This document shows positions 52,948-62,789 of a stretch of 64,000 bases of DNA, one piece after another. The stretch covers positions 328,326-392,325 of the forward strand of contig CAIPYE010000001.1 in assembly GCA_903869265.1 (NCBI GenBank), written 5' to 3'. A model generated the notes under the pieces. The model did no database searches, had not been told where the DNA came from, and saw only the letters and a list, made by a program, of their open reading frames with translations. The translations under genes were made by a program, and so were the position numbers. Position 1 is the first letter of the stretch. The number at the start of each line of letters is the position of its first letter. Origin of the DNA: an uncultured delta proteobacterium (GTDB lineage: Bacteria; Desulfobacterota; Desulfobulbia; Desulfobulbales; Desulfurivibrionaceae).

Positions 52948-53397
52948 TCACTTCGCCTTGTTGATCTTGATTTCCTTTTTATGGCTCTTTGCACTTTTGG
53001 GCAGGGTAATGGTGAGCACGCCCTTGTCGAATTTTGCATCAATCTTGTCCTCAAGCACCTCCACCGGCAGACGAAAAGAGCGTTGAAAACTGCCGCTGTA
53101 GCGCTCCAGAGAATAATGGTGCTCGTCCTTTTCCTCTTTTTCTTTTTTCTTCTCGCCCTGAATGGTCAACAGGTCTCCGGAGAGACTCAACTTGATGTCC
53201 TCCGGATCAAGACCGGGCAGTTCGGCTTTCACGATCAGCTTGTCCTTGGTTTCCGAAATGTCGGCCATTGGCTCCCATCCCCGAGTGAACATGGTAGGCA
53301 AGGGCCAATCATCCAGGAACCGGTTCCACAACCGGTCCATTTCGTTGCGTACTGAACCAACCTCTGAGAACGGTTTCCTTGGGATAAGATCCATCAT
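52948..53397 (-). CDS. Hsp20/alpha-crystallin family small heat shock protein
   Basis: 149 residues. AAGGAGG lies 6 nt before the ATG ending at 53397; a second ATG follows directly. The alpha-crystallin domain (about 45-140) has ISETKDKLIVKAELPGLDPE and the end motif GVLTITLPKSAK (the G-V-L hallmark). The C-terminal I-x-I-like tail is KKEIKINKAK. ATP-independent holdase for unfolding proteins. Separated by 34 bp from the receiver-protein gene upstream on the same strand. A weak stem-loop (52894-52917) lies between it and the convergent pentapeptide-repeat gene. Confidence 0.93.
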   Translation of the reverse strand: MMDLIPRKPFSEVGSVRNEMDRLWNRFLDDWPLPTMFTRGWEPMADISETKDKLIVKAELPGLDPEDIKLSLSGDLLTIQGEKKKEKEEKDEHHYSLERYSGSFQRSFRLPVEVLEDKIDAKFDKGVLTITLPKSAKSHKKEIKINKAK

Positions 53398-53431
53398 GGT
53401 GCACCTCCTTGAGACAAGTCCCCCCTGGACT

Positions 53432-53854
53432 TTATAAAGAGTTGGCCGGGCCAAGCCCGTTGGCAATAATTTTTTTCTCAAGAATACGGACAAGGGCTTC
53501 TTCGATATCCTCCGTGGAAAACGGTTTTTCGATGAACTCATGCACCCCAAGGCGAAAGGCCTCGGAAATGACCGGTTCGGTCATGTAGGCCGTAAGCAGG
53601 ATTTTTTTGAATCTGGCATTGATGCTTTGCGCCCTTTTTAAAAATTCAAGGCCATCCATGCCGGGCAGGCGGTAGTCGGTGATAATGATATCGCAGCCAT
53701 TGCCCTTGATGAGTTCCAAGGCCTCTTCCCCTGTTTCGACCGCTGTGAGCGCACATTTTTCATTGGCAAAAAATCTGCGCAAAGAATCCCTGATCCAAGG
53801 ATCATCCTCAACAAGCAAGACATTTATCCCCTGTAATTCCTCAAACAGGTTCAT
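53432..53854 (-). CDS. single-domain response regulator receiver protein
   Basis: 140 residues, start at the ATG ending 53854 (MNLFEELQGI). Receiver fold only: acidic pair VEDDPW, phospho-acceptor Asp in IIITDYRLPGMDGLEF (about 60), Thr in KILLTAYM and Lys in FIEKPFST. A C-terminal helical extension (EEALVRILEKKIIANGLG) follows. There is no output domain, so it may relay phosphate or act by protein contact. It lies 206 bp downstream of the sigma-54 regulator gene, on the same strand. Confidence 0.9.
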   Translation of the reverse strand: MNLFEELQGINVLLVEDDPWIRDSLRRFFANEKCALTAVETGEEALELIKGNGCDIIITDYRLPGMDGLEFLKRAQSINARFKKILLTAYMTEPVISEAFRLGVHEFIEKPFSTEDIEEALVRILEKKIIANGLGPANSL

Positions 53855-54060
53855 ACACCCTCTCCGCAGCCATGAAACCCGACATGGACTCCTCTCGGTC
53901 AACGGTAAAAGCACAAAACATGCCAGGGCGAAAAATTGATAACAATTCGGAATTACAACAGAAAATATGGACACCCAAATAAATCTCAAAACAAATTTCT
54001 CAAAATAACAAAGAAAAATAGAACCATTGCGAAAAGGACGGGCCCAGTGTCCTTCCCTGA

Positions 54061-55437
54061 TTACATTTTTTTACGGCGGTACCGAAAGGTATGGTGATTC
54101 ATTTGCAAAAGCCTGGCCGCCATGGATTCATTCCCGCTTGATTGCCGCAGGGCCTCCTCGATATAGTGACGTTCCATAGCGTGCAAGGCGGCTTCAAGAT
54201 CAAGCCCTGCATGGGTGAGCACCGGATACCAATCCTCGCCAGGCACCGCAGGCATCGCTGGCGGAAAAGCCTGCGGACCCGAGATATCCTCCTGTTCAAG
54301 AAGAAAACCGCGGCTCACCAGCACCCCCCGCTCGATCATATTTTTCAATTCACGGACATTGCCGGAAAAATGATATCCCAGAAGAAACTGCTTGGCCGAA
54401 GCGGAGAGATCTTCCACTTTCTTGCCGAATTTTTCGGAAAAACGGCTCAGAAAAAACATTGCCAGCGGCAGAATGTCTTCCCTCCGTTCATTCAGGGAAG
54501 GAACCTGAATAGTGACCACGCCGAGCCGATAATAGAGATCCCGGCGAAATTGATTGCGCCCAACCATCTCCTCCAGATTATGGTTGGTAGCAGAAATTAT
54601 CCTGGCCTGCACTCTGGTGCTTTTCCCGGCGCCTATCCTGAAAAATTCCCCGGAATCAAGAAAGCGGAGCAGCTTGGCCTGGGCTTCGGGCAAAAGATCG
54701 CCTATTTCATCCAAAAAAAGCGTGCCGCCGTGGGCCTCTTCGACAAGCCCCTTCTTCCCGGAAGCCAGCGCGCCACTGAACGCCCCTGCTTCGTAACCGA
54801 ACAACTCGCTTTCGATCAGCTCTTTGGGAATGGCCGCACAGTTCACAGGGACAAACGGACCCTGGAAGTTTGGGCTCCGATAATGGACTGCCCTGGCCAC
54901 CAGTTCCTTGCCGCTGCCGGTTTCTCCCACAACAAGAACCGGAGTATCCGGGCTTTTCGCCACCATGGCCACCAACTCCATAACCCCCTGCAGGCCGCCA
55001 CTTTCCCCCAGGCAGCAGGGGATATCCTCCTGTAAACATTGCTCCTGCAAGGCAAACAATTCCCGCCGCAGTCTGACCCGCTCCAGAGCATTGCGGATGG
55101 TCTGCGAAAGCCCCTCGCCGGAAAGCGGTTTCACCACATAGTCATAGGCGCCATGACGCATGGCCTGGACCACGGTCTGCACATCCTCGTAGGCGGTGAT
55201 CATAACCACCGCCATCTCGGGGAACCGAGCCCTGATGGCCTGCAAAGCCTCCAGGCCGTTCATCCCCGGCAAACCGATATCCAGAAGCACCAAGTCCGGA
55301 CCGCTCTCTTCCATTGCGACAATTCCGTCTTCGGCTGTGGCAAAAGCTGAAATCTTATACTCCGGTTGCAGGGCCAGCCTGACGCTCTGCCGGATACTCT
55401 CTTCATCGTCAATAATATAAAGATTATAGGGGGTCAT
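54061..55437 (-). CDS. sigma-54-dependent NtrC-family response regulator
   Basis: 458 residues. Receiver (about 1-120: IIDDEESIRQ, LVLLDIGLPGMNG, VVKPLSGEG), AAA+ domain (about 140-370: GETGSGKELVARAVHYRS, FGYEAGAFSGALASGKKG, GTLFLDEIGDL) and a Fis-type HTH (about 415-457: HAMERHYIEEALRQSSGNES, AARLLQMNHHTFRYRRKK). The sigma-54 contact loop reads GAFSGA instead of the usual GAFTGA. It overlaps the stop of the histidine kinase gene by 14 bp, so the two form a pair. Start preceded by GGAGGAAAG. Confidence 0.93.
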   Translation of the reverse strand: MTPYNLYIIDDEESIRQSVRLALQPEYKISAFATAEDGIVAMEESGPDLVLLDIGLPGMNGLEALQAIRARFPEMAVVMITAYEDVQTVVQAMRHGAYDYVVKPLSGEGLSQTIRNALERVRLRRELFALQEQCLQEDIPCCLGESGGLQGVMELVAMVAKSPDTPVLVVGETGSGKELVARAVHYRSPNFQGPFVPVNCAAIPKELIESELFGYEAGAFSGALASGKKGLVEEAHGGTLFLDEIGDLLPEAQAKLLRFLDSGEFFRIGAGKSTRVQARIISATNHNLEEMVGRNQFRRDLYYRLGVVTIQVPSLNERREDILPLAMFFLSRFSEKFGKKVEDLSASAKQFLLGYHFSGNVRELKNMIERGVLVSRGFLLEQEDISGPQAFPPAMPAVPGEDWYPVLTHAGLDLEAALHAMERHYIEEALRQSSGNESMAARLLQMNHHTFRYRRKKM

Positions 55438-57208
55438 CTTTCCTCCCCGGCTCCGGCTTGAGGGAAACAACAAATTCAGCCCCGCCCCAAACGCTTTCCT
55501 CCACGATCAATGTCCCGTGATGATCGTCGATAATCCGCTGGCACAGACTCAGGCCGATACCGGTCCCGTCATTTTTGGTGGTAAAGAATGGATCAAAAAG
55601 CTTGCTCCTCAGATTTTCCGGGACACCAGGCCCTGAATCACTCACTCGGATCACCACCTCCTCTTTCTCAAGCGCGGTGCGGACCGATATCTTTTTTTCC
55701 TCAGCCTGCCGCAGGGCCTCTGCCGCATTGGCCAGAAGATTCAGTACCACCTGTTCAATCAGGCTGGCATCAATACGACAATGGGGCAAATCGCACGCCA
55801 GATCTTTTTCGAGCCCCACTCTATCCCTGCGCAAGGCAGCAGCAAAAAGCGAAAGAGCCTTTTCCACCGGCTTATTAACATCTGCCATCAACATCTGCGG
55901 ATGCCCAGGCTTTGAAAAATCCATGACCCGCCGGATCACCGATTCTATTTTCCGGGAGGCGTCCTGCGCCTGGGCAATGATCTCACCCACCGTTTCCACA
56001 TTCTCCCCGCGAGCATATATCTTGGCCAAGGTATCAAGATAAATGTTGATGCCGGACAATGGATTCCGGATCTCATGGGCCATTCCTGCGGCCACCCGCC
56101 CAAGGGAAGACATCTTGTCCTGAACCCGGACGATCTCTTCCAGCTCCCGGTTCCGGGTGATGTCGATCATGCTGACCAACACCGTCTCCCGCCCCTGATA
56201 CTCAATCCGGCTGGCTCGACAGAACACCCATTTCATCACCTGGGGTTCGTCTTCCTTCTGTTGGGGGTAGAAACGGAAATCGACATCCACGGAGGGGACT
56301 TCGCCGCGACTGACGCTGCCAAAGGCACCCTCCACCTTTTCCAGATCATCGGGATGAACCCCGATGAAAGCGTCCGGCCGAAAATGGGCGGGAAGAGGCC
56401 CGAACAGTCTTTTCTGCTCGGGGTTGCGATAAATGATCGCGTTGTCTTGAATCAGGAGAATCCCGGCCAGGGAGTTTTCCACCAGCTTCCGGAACCTGTT
56501 TTCGGTAGTGGCCCGCTGGGCCTCAAGATCCATGAGATAGAGGGCCTGGCCCACATCCTGGGCAATTTCCGCAAACAGCCTCTGCTCTTCCCGATTATGC
56601 TTGCGGGCCACCGAGGTGGAAACACTGAGCAGGCCATAGACCTGGCCGTGGTAATTCAGCTTGGCGGTGAAACATACCCTGTCCGCATCGTCCGTCGCCA
56701 GAAAGCAACCCGCACACCGGGTTGCCGCATCGCTCACCACTAGCCTTTGCCCGGTCAAGGCCTTTTTCGCACAGGCAGGAAAGCTCCCATTTTCCATCCC
56801 CTGCCGCACTTGGACAAATTGTTCTCCCAGGCCGACTTCGGCACAGCAATCCAGCGCCCCTTCCCGGTTTACCACGGCAAGCCAGGCACTGAAATAATGG
56901 CCGTCATCCACCAGGATCCGACAGATTCCCTCAAGAAGCTCGTCGCGGCCCTTTCCCTCGGCCAGCAACAAATGGATCCGACGCACGGTCCGCACAACCA
57001 GGGCCAGATTGGCCTCCCGCTCCCGGCTCTTCCACCGTTGCAGAAGCCAGAACCGAACCGCCACCCCGGCCAAGCCGCCCAACAGGACCAGCAGGCTTGC
57101 TTGCAGGGAAAAATCAGGGCCGGGACGCCCCACCTGCACCGGGGAAAGGAGGGAAAGCAGCACCGCCCCTCCCAGAAAAGCCAGGATGTTCAGTATGCTT
57201 TTGCGCAT
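55424..57208 (-). CDS. membrane GAF-PAS sensor histidine kinase
   Basis: 594 residues. Two membrane segments near the N terminus (ILAFLGGAVLLSLLSPV and LQASLLVLLGGLAGVAVRFW) are followed by a GAF domain (about 80-220) with CAEVG and a Cys cluster (RCAGCFL). A PAS domain (about 225-350) comes next. The dimerisation and phosphoacceptor motif is AAGMAHEIRNPLSGIN (His about 380). The catalytic domain has LLANAAEALRQAEEK, SDSGPGVPENLRSKLFDPFF and GIGLSLCQRII. It overlaps its partner, the NtrC-type regulator. Signal unknown; the Cys residues could serve redox sensing. Confidence 0.92.
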   Translation of the reverse strand: MRKSILNILAFLGGAVLLSLLSPVQVGRPGPDFSLQASLLVLLGGLAGVAVRFWLLQRWKSREREANLALVVRTVRRIHLLLAEGKGRDELLEGICRILVDDGHYFSAWLAVVNREGALDCCAEVGLGEQFVQVRQGMENGSFPACAKKALTGQRLVVSDAATRCAGCFLATDDADRVCFTAKLNYHGQVYGLLSVSTSVARKHNREEQRLFAEIAQDVGQALYLMDLEAQRATTENRFRKLVENSLAGILLIQDNAIIYRNPEQKRLFGPLPAHFRPDAFIGVHPDDLEKVEGAFGSVSRGEVPSVDVDFRFYPQQKEDEPQVMKWVFCRASRIEYQGRETVLVSMIDITRNRELEEIVRVQDKMSSLGRVAAGMAHEIRNPLSGINIYLDTLAKIYARGENVETVGEIIAQAQDASRKIESVIRRVMDFSKPGHPQMLMADVNKPVEKALSLFAAALRRDRVGLEKDLACDLPHCRIDASLIEQVVLNLLANAAEALRQAEEKKISVRTALEKEEVVIRVSDSGPGVPENLRSKLFDPFFTTKNDGTGIGLSLCQRIIDDHHGTLIVEESVWGGAEFVVSLKPEPGRKDDPL

Positions 57209-57226
57209 CGGTCAGAAGAAGATCCT

Positions 57227-59668
57227 CTATTGCTTTGGTTGCCCATCGGCGTCAAGCACCCGCCGCACCACCTCTGCCAGCCTTCGGGTGCTTACTGGTT
57301 TGAGCATATACTCGCGCACCCCCAGTTCCCTGGCCTCTTCCTCGGTAATTATGTCGCTGTAGCCCGTGGTCAGGATAACCGGGATGGAGGGGCGCAGGGC
57401 CAGAATCTTTTCAGCCAGCTCGGCGCCGGTCATGCCCGGCATGGTCAGATCGGTGATAACCAGATCAAAGGATTCCGGGTCGGCGGCAAACCGAGTCCAG
57501 GCCTCCCGACTGTCGCCCTGGGCCTGAACCTGGTATCCCAAGGCCTCAAGCACCTGCTTGCCCAATTCGGCCAAGGCAGGCTCATCGTCCACAAACAGAA
57601 TGCGTTCCGTGCCCCGGGATATCTGCAAATCGCCACTGACGCCGCCAATCTCCCCCACCTCGGTGATGCGGGGGAAGTAGAGATCGAAAACCGTCCCTTG
57701 GCCGGAAGCGCTGGTAACCTCAATGGCGCCCTGATGGCTTTTCACAATCCCGTGCACCACGGCAAGCCCCATCCCGGTTCCTTCCCCGGTTTGTTTGGTG
57801 GTGAAAAACGGCTCAAAGATTCGCGCCGCCACATCCTGTTCCATCCCCTGCCCGTTATCCCGCACCCCGAGGTGAATATAAGCACCTGGCCTCAAATCAG
57901 GGTTCCGGGCGGCGCGGGACTCGTCAATCTCTTCCGGGGCAAGAGTGACCGCAAGAACTCCCCCTTTGCCGCGCATGGCATGGGAAGCGTTGATGCTGAG
58001 ATTCATCAGCACCTGGTGGATCTGCACCGGATCAGCCAAGGCCCAACAGGGCTGATCGCTTAGTTCCTGTTTCATTTCCACGGTGCTGGGCAGGGAAGCC
58101 CTGAGCAGCTTCATGGCCTCCTTGACTATGCTCCGCAGTTCAAGGGGTTCGCGTCTTGTCTCGCTGTGCCTGCTAAAGGTAAGAATCTGCGCCACCAGAT
58201 CCTTGGCCCGCTTGCCCGCCCTGGTCACTTCGGCCAGCTTGGCATAGGCAGACATGTCCTTGGGAAGATCCAACATGGCCAGTTCGGTGTAGCCCATGAT
58301 CGCGGCAAGGATATTGTTGAAATCATGGGCAATCCCGCCGGCCAAAGTGCCGATGGCCTCCATCTTCTGGGCCTGCATGAGTTGGAACTCCAGCTTTTTC
58401 TGCTCGCTGATATCCTTGGCGAAATGGGCGATGCCGCTGACCTTTTCCTGATCATCCATAATCGGGGTGGCGGTGAGCAAAAAGGTCTTGTGCAACTCGG
58501 GATGAAGAATCTCCTGACTGTATGACTTGGGCTCATGGGAGGCAAGATGTTCCGCGCAACCTGGGCAAGGTTCGGGAATCCCCCGGAACACTTCGTAACA
58601 ATAGCGGCCAATCAATTCTTCCGCTGTTTTGTGCAGGATACGGCAGGTCGCCTTGTTTACCCTGGTCAGGCGCAGGGCGGCATCCTGCAAGGTGACGATA
58701 TCATCCACCGCGTCAAAGGTTCGCTCCCATTCCCGCTGGGCCTCGCCCATCCGTTCTTCGGCAACGCGGCGTTCACGGATTTCTTTGTGGAGCTGCTCAT
58801 TTTTCTGGGAAAGCTCCGTGGTGCGCGCCACCACCATTTTTTCCAGATGATCGCGATAGCCCTCAAGCTTCTCTTCCGCAGCCTTGCGTTCGGTGATGTC
58901 CTGGATGATCACGATGGCCGTCCGCTGGTCCGCATCGACAATGGGCAGCAGGATCATGCCTACCCGCCGCCCCTTCAGCAGCAGGACTGTCTCCTCGCCA
59001 AGGGCAAGGGGTCGCTCACCGAGGTCGGCAAGACCCTTTGCCACTTCCTGATGGGTGCTTCCTTCAAAAAAAGCAAACAGATTGGTGGCGAGGATTTTTT
59101 CTTCCCGTGCCCCAAGGATGGCAGATGCGGCGGCGTTGACATATACGACCTTTCCATCGGCGGTGCATTCGACAATCCCCTCGGTGATGTTGCCAAGGAC
59201 AACCTCAAAATGTTTCCTTGAACTCAACAGCTCCTTGGTGATTTCCCGCTGGTACACGCTTTCAATCCCTACAATCCCGGAAGCGTCCAGCTCTTCCTTG
59301 TTTTTGCGGGCGGCAAGCAACCGGGAAATGTGGTGTTCAATGTCGCGAAAAGGCCCCTTGGCAATACAGGCATTGGCCCCGAACGAGGCGCAGTCGATCT
59401 TTTCTTCCGCGGCGATGGCGGAAAGAATGATAATGCAGACGTTTTTCAACTCCGGCATGGAGCGCACGATCCGGCACAGCTTATCGCCGCTGATATTGGG
59501 CATGACCATATCCACGAACATGACATCCGGCACAAAATCAGCGAGCACGGCAAGGGCGGTCAGGCTGTCAGGCACGGTTTTCACCTCATAGCCTTTCTTG
59601 CCAAGAAAATTGCTCATGAGCCGGAGCATCAGCGGCTGGTTATCCACTACCAGAATTTTTTCTTGCAT
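57227..59668 (-). CDS. hybrid histidine kinase with N- and C-terminal receiver domains
   Basis: 813 residues, no membrane segments. In order: receiver 1 (ILVVDNQPLMLR, VMFVDMVMPNISG; about 1-125), PAS (about 150-270), coiled coil, second PAS with a CPGC loop (CPGCAEHLASHEP; about 310-420), HisKA (GGIAHDFNNILAAIMGYTEL), HATPase (LMNLSINASHAM, GVRDNGQGMEQD, GTGMGLAVVHGIV), and receiver 2 (FVDDEPALAEL, DLVITDLTMPGMTG, MLKPVST; about 690-810). This is a cytosolic phosphorelay protein. The stop is 18 bp before the next kinase gene on the same strand, so it may be cotranscribed with the sigma-54 pair. Confidence 0.92.
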   Translation of the reverse strand: MQEKILVVDNQPLMLRLMSNFLGKKGYEVKTVPDSLTALAVLADFVPDVMFVDMVMPNISGDKLCRIVRSMPELKNVCIIILSAIAAEEKIDCASFGANACIAKGPFRDIEHHISRLLAARKNKEELDASGIVGIESVYQREITKELLSSRKHFEVVLGNITEGIVECTADGKVVYVNAAASAILGAREEKILATNLFAFFEGSTHQEVAKGLADLGERPLALGEETVLLLKGRRVGMILLPIVDADQRTAIVIIQDITERKAAEEKLEGYRDHLEKMVVARTTELSQKNEQLHKEIRERRVAEERMGEAQREWERTFDAVDDIVTLQDAALRLTRVNKATCRILHKTAEELIGRYCYEVFRGIPEPCPGCAEHLASHEPKSYSQEILHPELHKTFLLTATPIMDDQEKVSGIAHFAKDISEQKKLEFQLMQAQKMEAIGTLAGGIAHDFNNILAAIMGYTELAMLDLPKDMSAYAKLAEVTRAGKRAKDLVAQILTFSRHSETRREPLELRSIVKEAMKLLRASLPSTVEMKQELSDQPCWALADPVQIHQVLMNLSINASHAMRGKGGVLAVTLAPEEIDESRAARNPDLRPGAYIHLGVRDNGQGMEQDVAARIFEPFFTTKQTGEGTGMGLAVVHGIVKSHQGAIEVTSASGQGTVFDLYFPRITEVGEIGGVSGDLQISRGTERILFVDDEPALAELGKQVLEALGYQVQAQGDSREAWTRFAADPESFDLVITDLTMPGMTGAELAEKILALRPSIPVILTTGYSDIITEEEARELGVREYMLKPVSTRRLAEVVRRVLDADGQPKQ

Positions 59669-59777
59669 GGTCGCCCCTAAAATTCTATGGCCGCGTGCGC
59701 TTGCCTCTCAGCCCTGGGTGTACCGTTGCCTCCTTGCTTTTTTAAATTGTAGCACATCTTGCCCGGCCGCCGTGCGG

Positions 59778-61211
59778 TTAAAATGTAGACATCCCGCTGG
59801 CCTCCTGAAAACGGTACAGGCCGTACTTAAAGAGCGATTTTTCGGCAAACTCCTTAAAATCAAGGGAGTAGATTCCATCCTGATTCTGCCAGAGCCGCTC
59901 GAAATACCCGGCTGTCTCCCGCACTACCTGCGAATCCGCCGGAGCCGTCACCTCAAGGCAGGCCTCCAGATTCAGATCGTCGAGGTTCCGACGGGTCAGA
60001 TTTGCCGAACCGCCGATGAGCACCGCCTCTCCGGGCAGGGAAATCATGGTCAATTTGCTGTGAAACTGCTCGCCGTGGGTTCCATACCAGCGGATATGAA
60101 TTTTGCCCTGGGATTTCTCGACAAGCTCCTGGGCCACGGGCCGGTTGGGAATCCCGTTTTTCTTGCGGCCAAAGGCATCCTTGTTGGGATCAAGGAGCAA
60201 CCGCACCTCGGCCCCTCTGGCCGCCGCAGCAAGAAGTCCTGAGATCACCTCACGATCGGAGAGATAGAACATGACCATCCGCACCGAACAGCCATTTTCG
60301 CAACGGGCAAGGGCTGTCAGCAGTTGCGCCTTGATCTTGTCTTCGGTGAGCAGGCGCAGATGCACTTGGCCGGATTCGGGATGAACCGGCACCTCCCATC
60401 TGGGAAGCGTCTCCCCGGAGAGGTTGGCCACAGCAGCTTCAGCATCGACAACATCCTGCACCACCGCACCCCGAGCGACAAAACCGATATTCGAATGATA
60501 ACCGCTGGCATCGTGGGGATTGGCGGAAGCGATGAGCGCCTCGTTTTCGTTGACCACAACCTTGCGGTGATTGGCCTTGAAGTTAAAAAGGCTCAAATAC
60601 CCCCGCATGGTCATGGGTGGGCCATTCGGGGCAAAAGGCGAAGGCAGCCAGCCAGCCCCTTCTGTGCCGAACCATTGGCAAAAAAGCCGCCACCAGGCTG
60701 AATAAAGAAAATTGGAATCACGCAGCTTGCTGGTATCCGTGTAGATGATCCGCACCCCGCTTGCCCGCAACCTTCTGAAATGCTCCGGTTCCTCCGCCCC
60801 GTAGCTCCGGTTGATTGCATCGGTGATGAGCACGATGTCCACCTGGGGCGAACGCTGTTTTTTCCCAACCAGCCTGCGGGTCATCTCGTCGGAAAGAGCG
60901 GGGAACTTTTCCCCTTGGCCATGGACGCTGTTGAAGAGAAACAGGTCGAGCAGGACGAAACGCTCGGCATCATCAATGATCCGGCACATCCGCTTGAAAA
61001 TAACTTGCTCGCGCACCGGCTGCCCGTCCCGCTGATAGGTACAGTCGGCCAGGAATTCGACATCCTGCACGGCACGGGACACCCCTTCAACCGAGAGACC
61101 CGTGGGCAGGGGCTTGCCCTTTCCATATCCCACCAAGCCCAACCAGGCAATTGCTCCGACAACCACAAGGAGACTCGAGAGCTTCCTCCCCCAGGATTTT
61201 GCCTTTTTCAT
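59778..61211 (-). CDS. phospholipase D-like domain protein
   Basis: About 477 residues from the ATG ending at 61211 (AAGGGG 5 nt upstream); a GTG two codons earlier is an alternative. An N-terminal membrane segment (LSSLLVVVGAIAWLGLVGYG) serves as signal or anchor. The two HKD-type motifs are NHRKVVVNENEALIASANPH (about 240) and FHSKLTMIS ... LIGGSANLTRRN (about 395-425). The first has Asn in place of the usual Asp. Members are cardiolipin synthase, phospholipase or nuclease-like; which applies here is not decided. Stand-alone gene. Confidence 0.85.
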   Translation of the reverse strand: MKKAKSWGRKLSSLLVVVGAIAWLGLVGYGKGKPLPTGLSVEGVSRAVQDVEFLADCTYQRDGQPVREQVIFKRMCRIIDDAERFVLLDLFLFNSVHGQGEKFPALSDEMTRRLVGKKQRSPQVDIVLITDAINRSYGAEEPEHFRRLRASGVRIIYTDTSKLRDSNFLYSAWWRLFCQWFGTEGAGWLPSPFAPNGPPMTMRGYLSLFNFKANHRKVVVNENEALIASANPHDASGYHSNIGFVARGAVVQDVVDAEAAVANLSGETLPRWEVPVHPESGQVHLRLLTEDKIKAQLLTALARCENGCSVRMVMFYLSDREVISGLLAAAARGAEVRLLLDPNKDAFGRKKNGIPNRPVAQELVEKSQGKIHIRWYGTHGEQFHSKLTMISLPGEAVLIGGSANLTRRNLDDLNLEACLEVTAPADSQVVRETAGYFERLWQNQDGIYSLDFKEFAEKSLFKYGLYRFQEASGMSTF

Positions 61212-61307
61212 GAACACCCCTTGGAACGATTACATCCGCTTGTCACTTAGCGATCTTACAGCGAGGGAAAAAGAAGGGCCACGCGGAGAGAAGAAAACCG
61301 GCAATAC

Positions 61308-62789
61308 TCACACCGAAGCCAAAAAGATATCCACCAGATTCGGATCAAAATGGGTTCCGGCCAGGGAACGGATGTGCTCGGCGACCTTTGCCTGGGGCCA
61401 TGCCTCCCGGTACCGACGGGCCGAGATCAGGGCATCCCAGGTATCGGCAATGGAAAAGATTCTCGCGGCCAGGGGGATCTGCTCGCCTTTCAAGCCCCGC
61501 GGATAGCCGGTGCCGTCCCACCATTCATGGTGGCAATAGGGAATATCAAGGGCCGGTCGCAGATAATGGATGGGAGACAGCAGTTCAAAGGCAAAAGCCG
61601 GGTGCTGCCGCATGATCCGCTGCTCTTCCTCCGTGAGCGGCCCGGTATTCATCAACACGGTGTCCGGCACCGCCATCTTGCCGATATCATGGAGCAGGGC
61701 GCCACGGCGGACATGGTCAAGCTCATCCTCCTGGATGCCCAGGGCGCAGGCCACCTTCAAGGTGAGCTCAGCCACCCGCTGGGTATGACCCTCGGTTTCC
61801 GAATCGCGCAATTCCAGAGCCTTTGCCCAACCCTCGATGGTGGTGTCGTAGGCCAGGGTCAACTCGATGTTCGACTCCTGAAGTTTGCGGAAAAGCGTCG
61901 CATTATCAATGGCAATGGCCGCCTGGATGGCCAGGGCCTCAAAAAAATCGGACCACTCCGGATCGGCCGCAAACTGTTCCCTGGAAAAAATCTCAAAAAC
62001 GCCCTTCACCTGTCCCTTGGCTATCAAGGGAACAGCATAGTAGGTTATAAATTTTTCTTTCTGGAGCAACTCCTGCCGAACAAACGGGGTGGAATGCTCG
62101 GTAAGGTCGTCAATATGGACAACACGCCGCTCATAGGCGGCAAGCCCGGCGCTGCCTTCCCCAAGCCGCACCTTTGATTGCCGAATGCCATTCCCCTCAA
62201 ACCCCCAATCTGCACCATGATCCAGAGTCTGGGTGTGAGTGTTGAGCAGAAGAATGGCCCCGGCATCCATACCCAACTGGGCTACAGTCTGTTCGAGGAA
62301 AAGCTTCATGGTCAGCCGCAGGTCAAGACTCGCGGTAATCACCAGATCGATACCATGCAGGGTGGTCAGATGCTGGAGCCTTACCCTTGCCCGTGCTTCC
62401 GCCTCAAGCCGGGCGGCAATCTCCTTTTCGAGTTCCGTATTTTTCTGAAGAAGGGCAGTATTCGTCCGAACGATTTCCAGGTCCGCCTCGTGGACCTTGG
62501 AAATGGTGAGCTTGGACAAGCCGATGACCATGAATACAAAAAAGGAGCCCCCGAGAAAAACCAACCCCGTAACGATTTCCACTGGGAAAGAAAGCTGGCG
62601 GACCTGAATGGCGATAAAGAAGAGATATCCGGCAATAAAAAACACGTTCAGGACAGACAAGGCTTTCCATTTTCCCACACAGGAAAGAGGAACCTGTTGC
62701 CGGGTCTGCATACAAAGGCGCGCCGCGGCAATGAGAAAAAATATCCCCGGAATCACCAGGATGGTGGACAGCATTTGACTCGACGTCAT
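61308..62789 (-). CDS. GAF and HD-GYP domain c-di-GMP phosphodiesterase-like protein
   Basis: 493 residues. Three hydrophobic segments near the N terminus (STILVIPGIFFLIAAAR, LSVLNVFFIAGYLFFIAI, VTGLVFLGGSFFVFMVIGL), a coiled coil, a GAF domain (about 150-305) and a complete HD-GYP domain (about 320-490). The metal and signature motifs are LLHDIGKMAVPD and CHHEWWDGTGYPRGLKGEQI with P following. HD-GYP proteins hydrolyse cyclic di-GMP (some also cGAMP). The intact motifs predict activity. Likely membrane-anchored and controlled by the GAF domain. Confidence 0.93.
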   Translation of the reverse strand: MTSSQMLSTILVIPGIFFLIAAARLCMQTRQQVPLSCVGKWKALSVLNVFFIAGYLFFIAIQVRQLSFPVEIVTGLVFLGGSFFVFMVIGLSKLTISKVHEADLEIVRTNTALLQKNTELEKEIAARLEAEARARVRLQHLTTLHGIDLVITASLDLRLTMKLFLEQTVAQLGMDAGAILLLNTHTQTLDHGADWGFEGNGIRQSKVRLGEGSAGLAAYERRVVHIDDLTEHSTPFVRQELLQKEKFITYYAVPLIAKGQVKGVFEIFSREQFAADPEWSDFFEALAIQAAIAIDNATLFRKLQESNIELTLAYDTTIEGWAKALELRDSETEGHTQRVAELTLKVACALGIQEDELDHVRRGALLHDIGKMAVPDTVLMNTGPLTEEEQRIMRQHPAFAFELLSPIHYLRPALDIPYCHHEWWDGTGYPRGLKGEQIPLAARIFSIADTWDALISARRYREAWPQAKVAEHIRSLAGTHFDPNLVDIFLASV

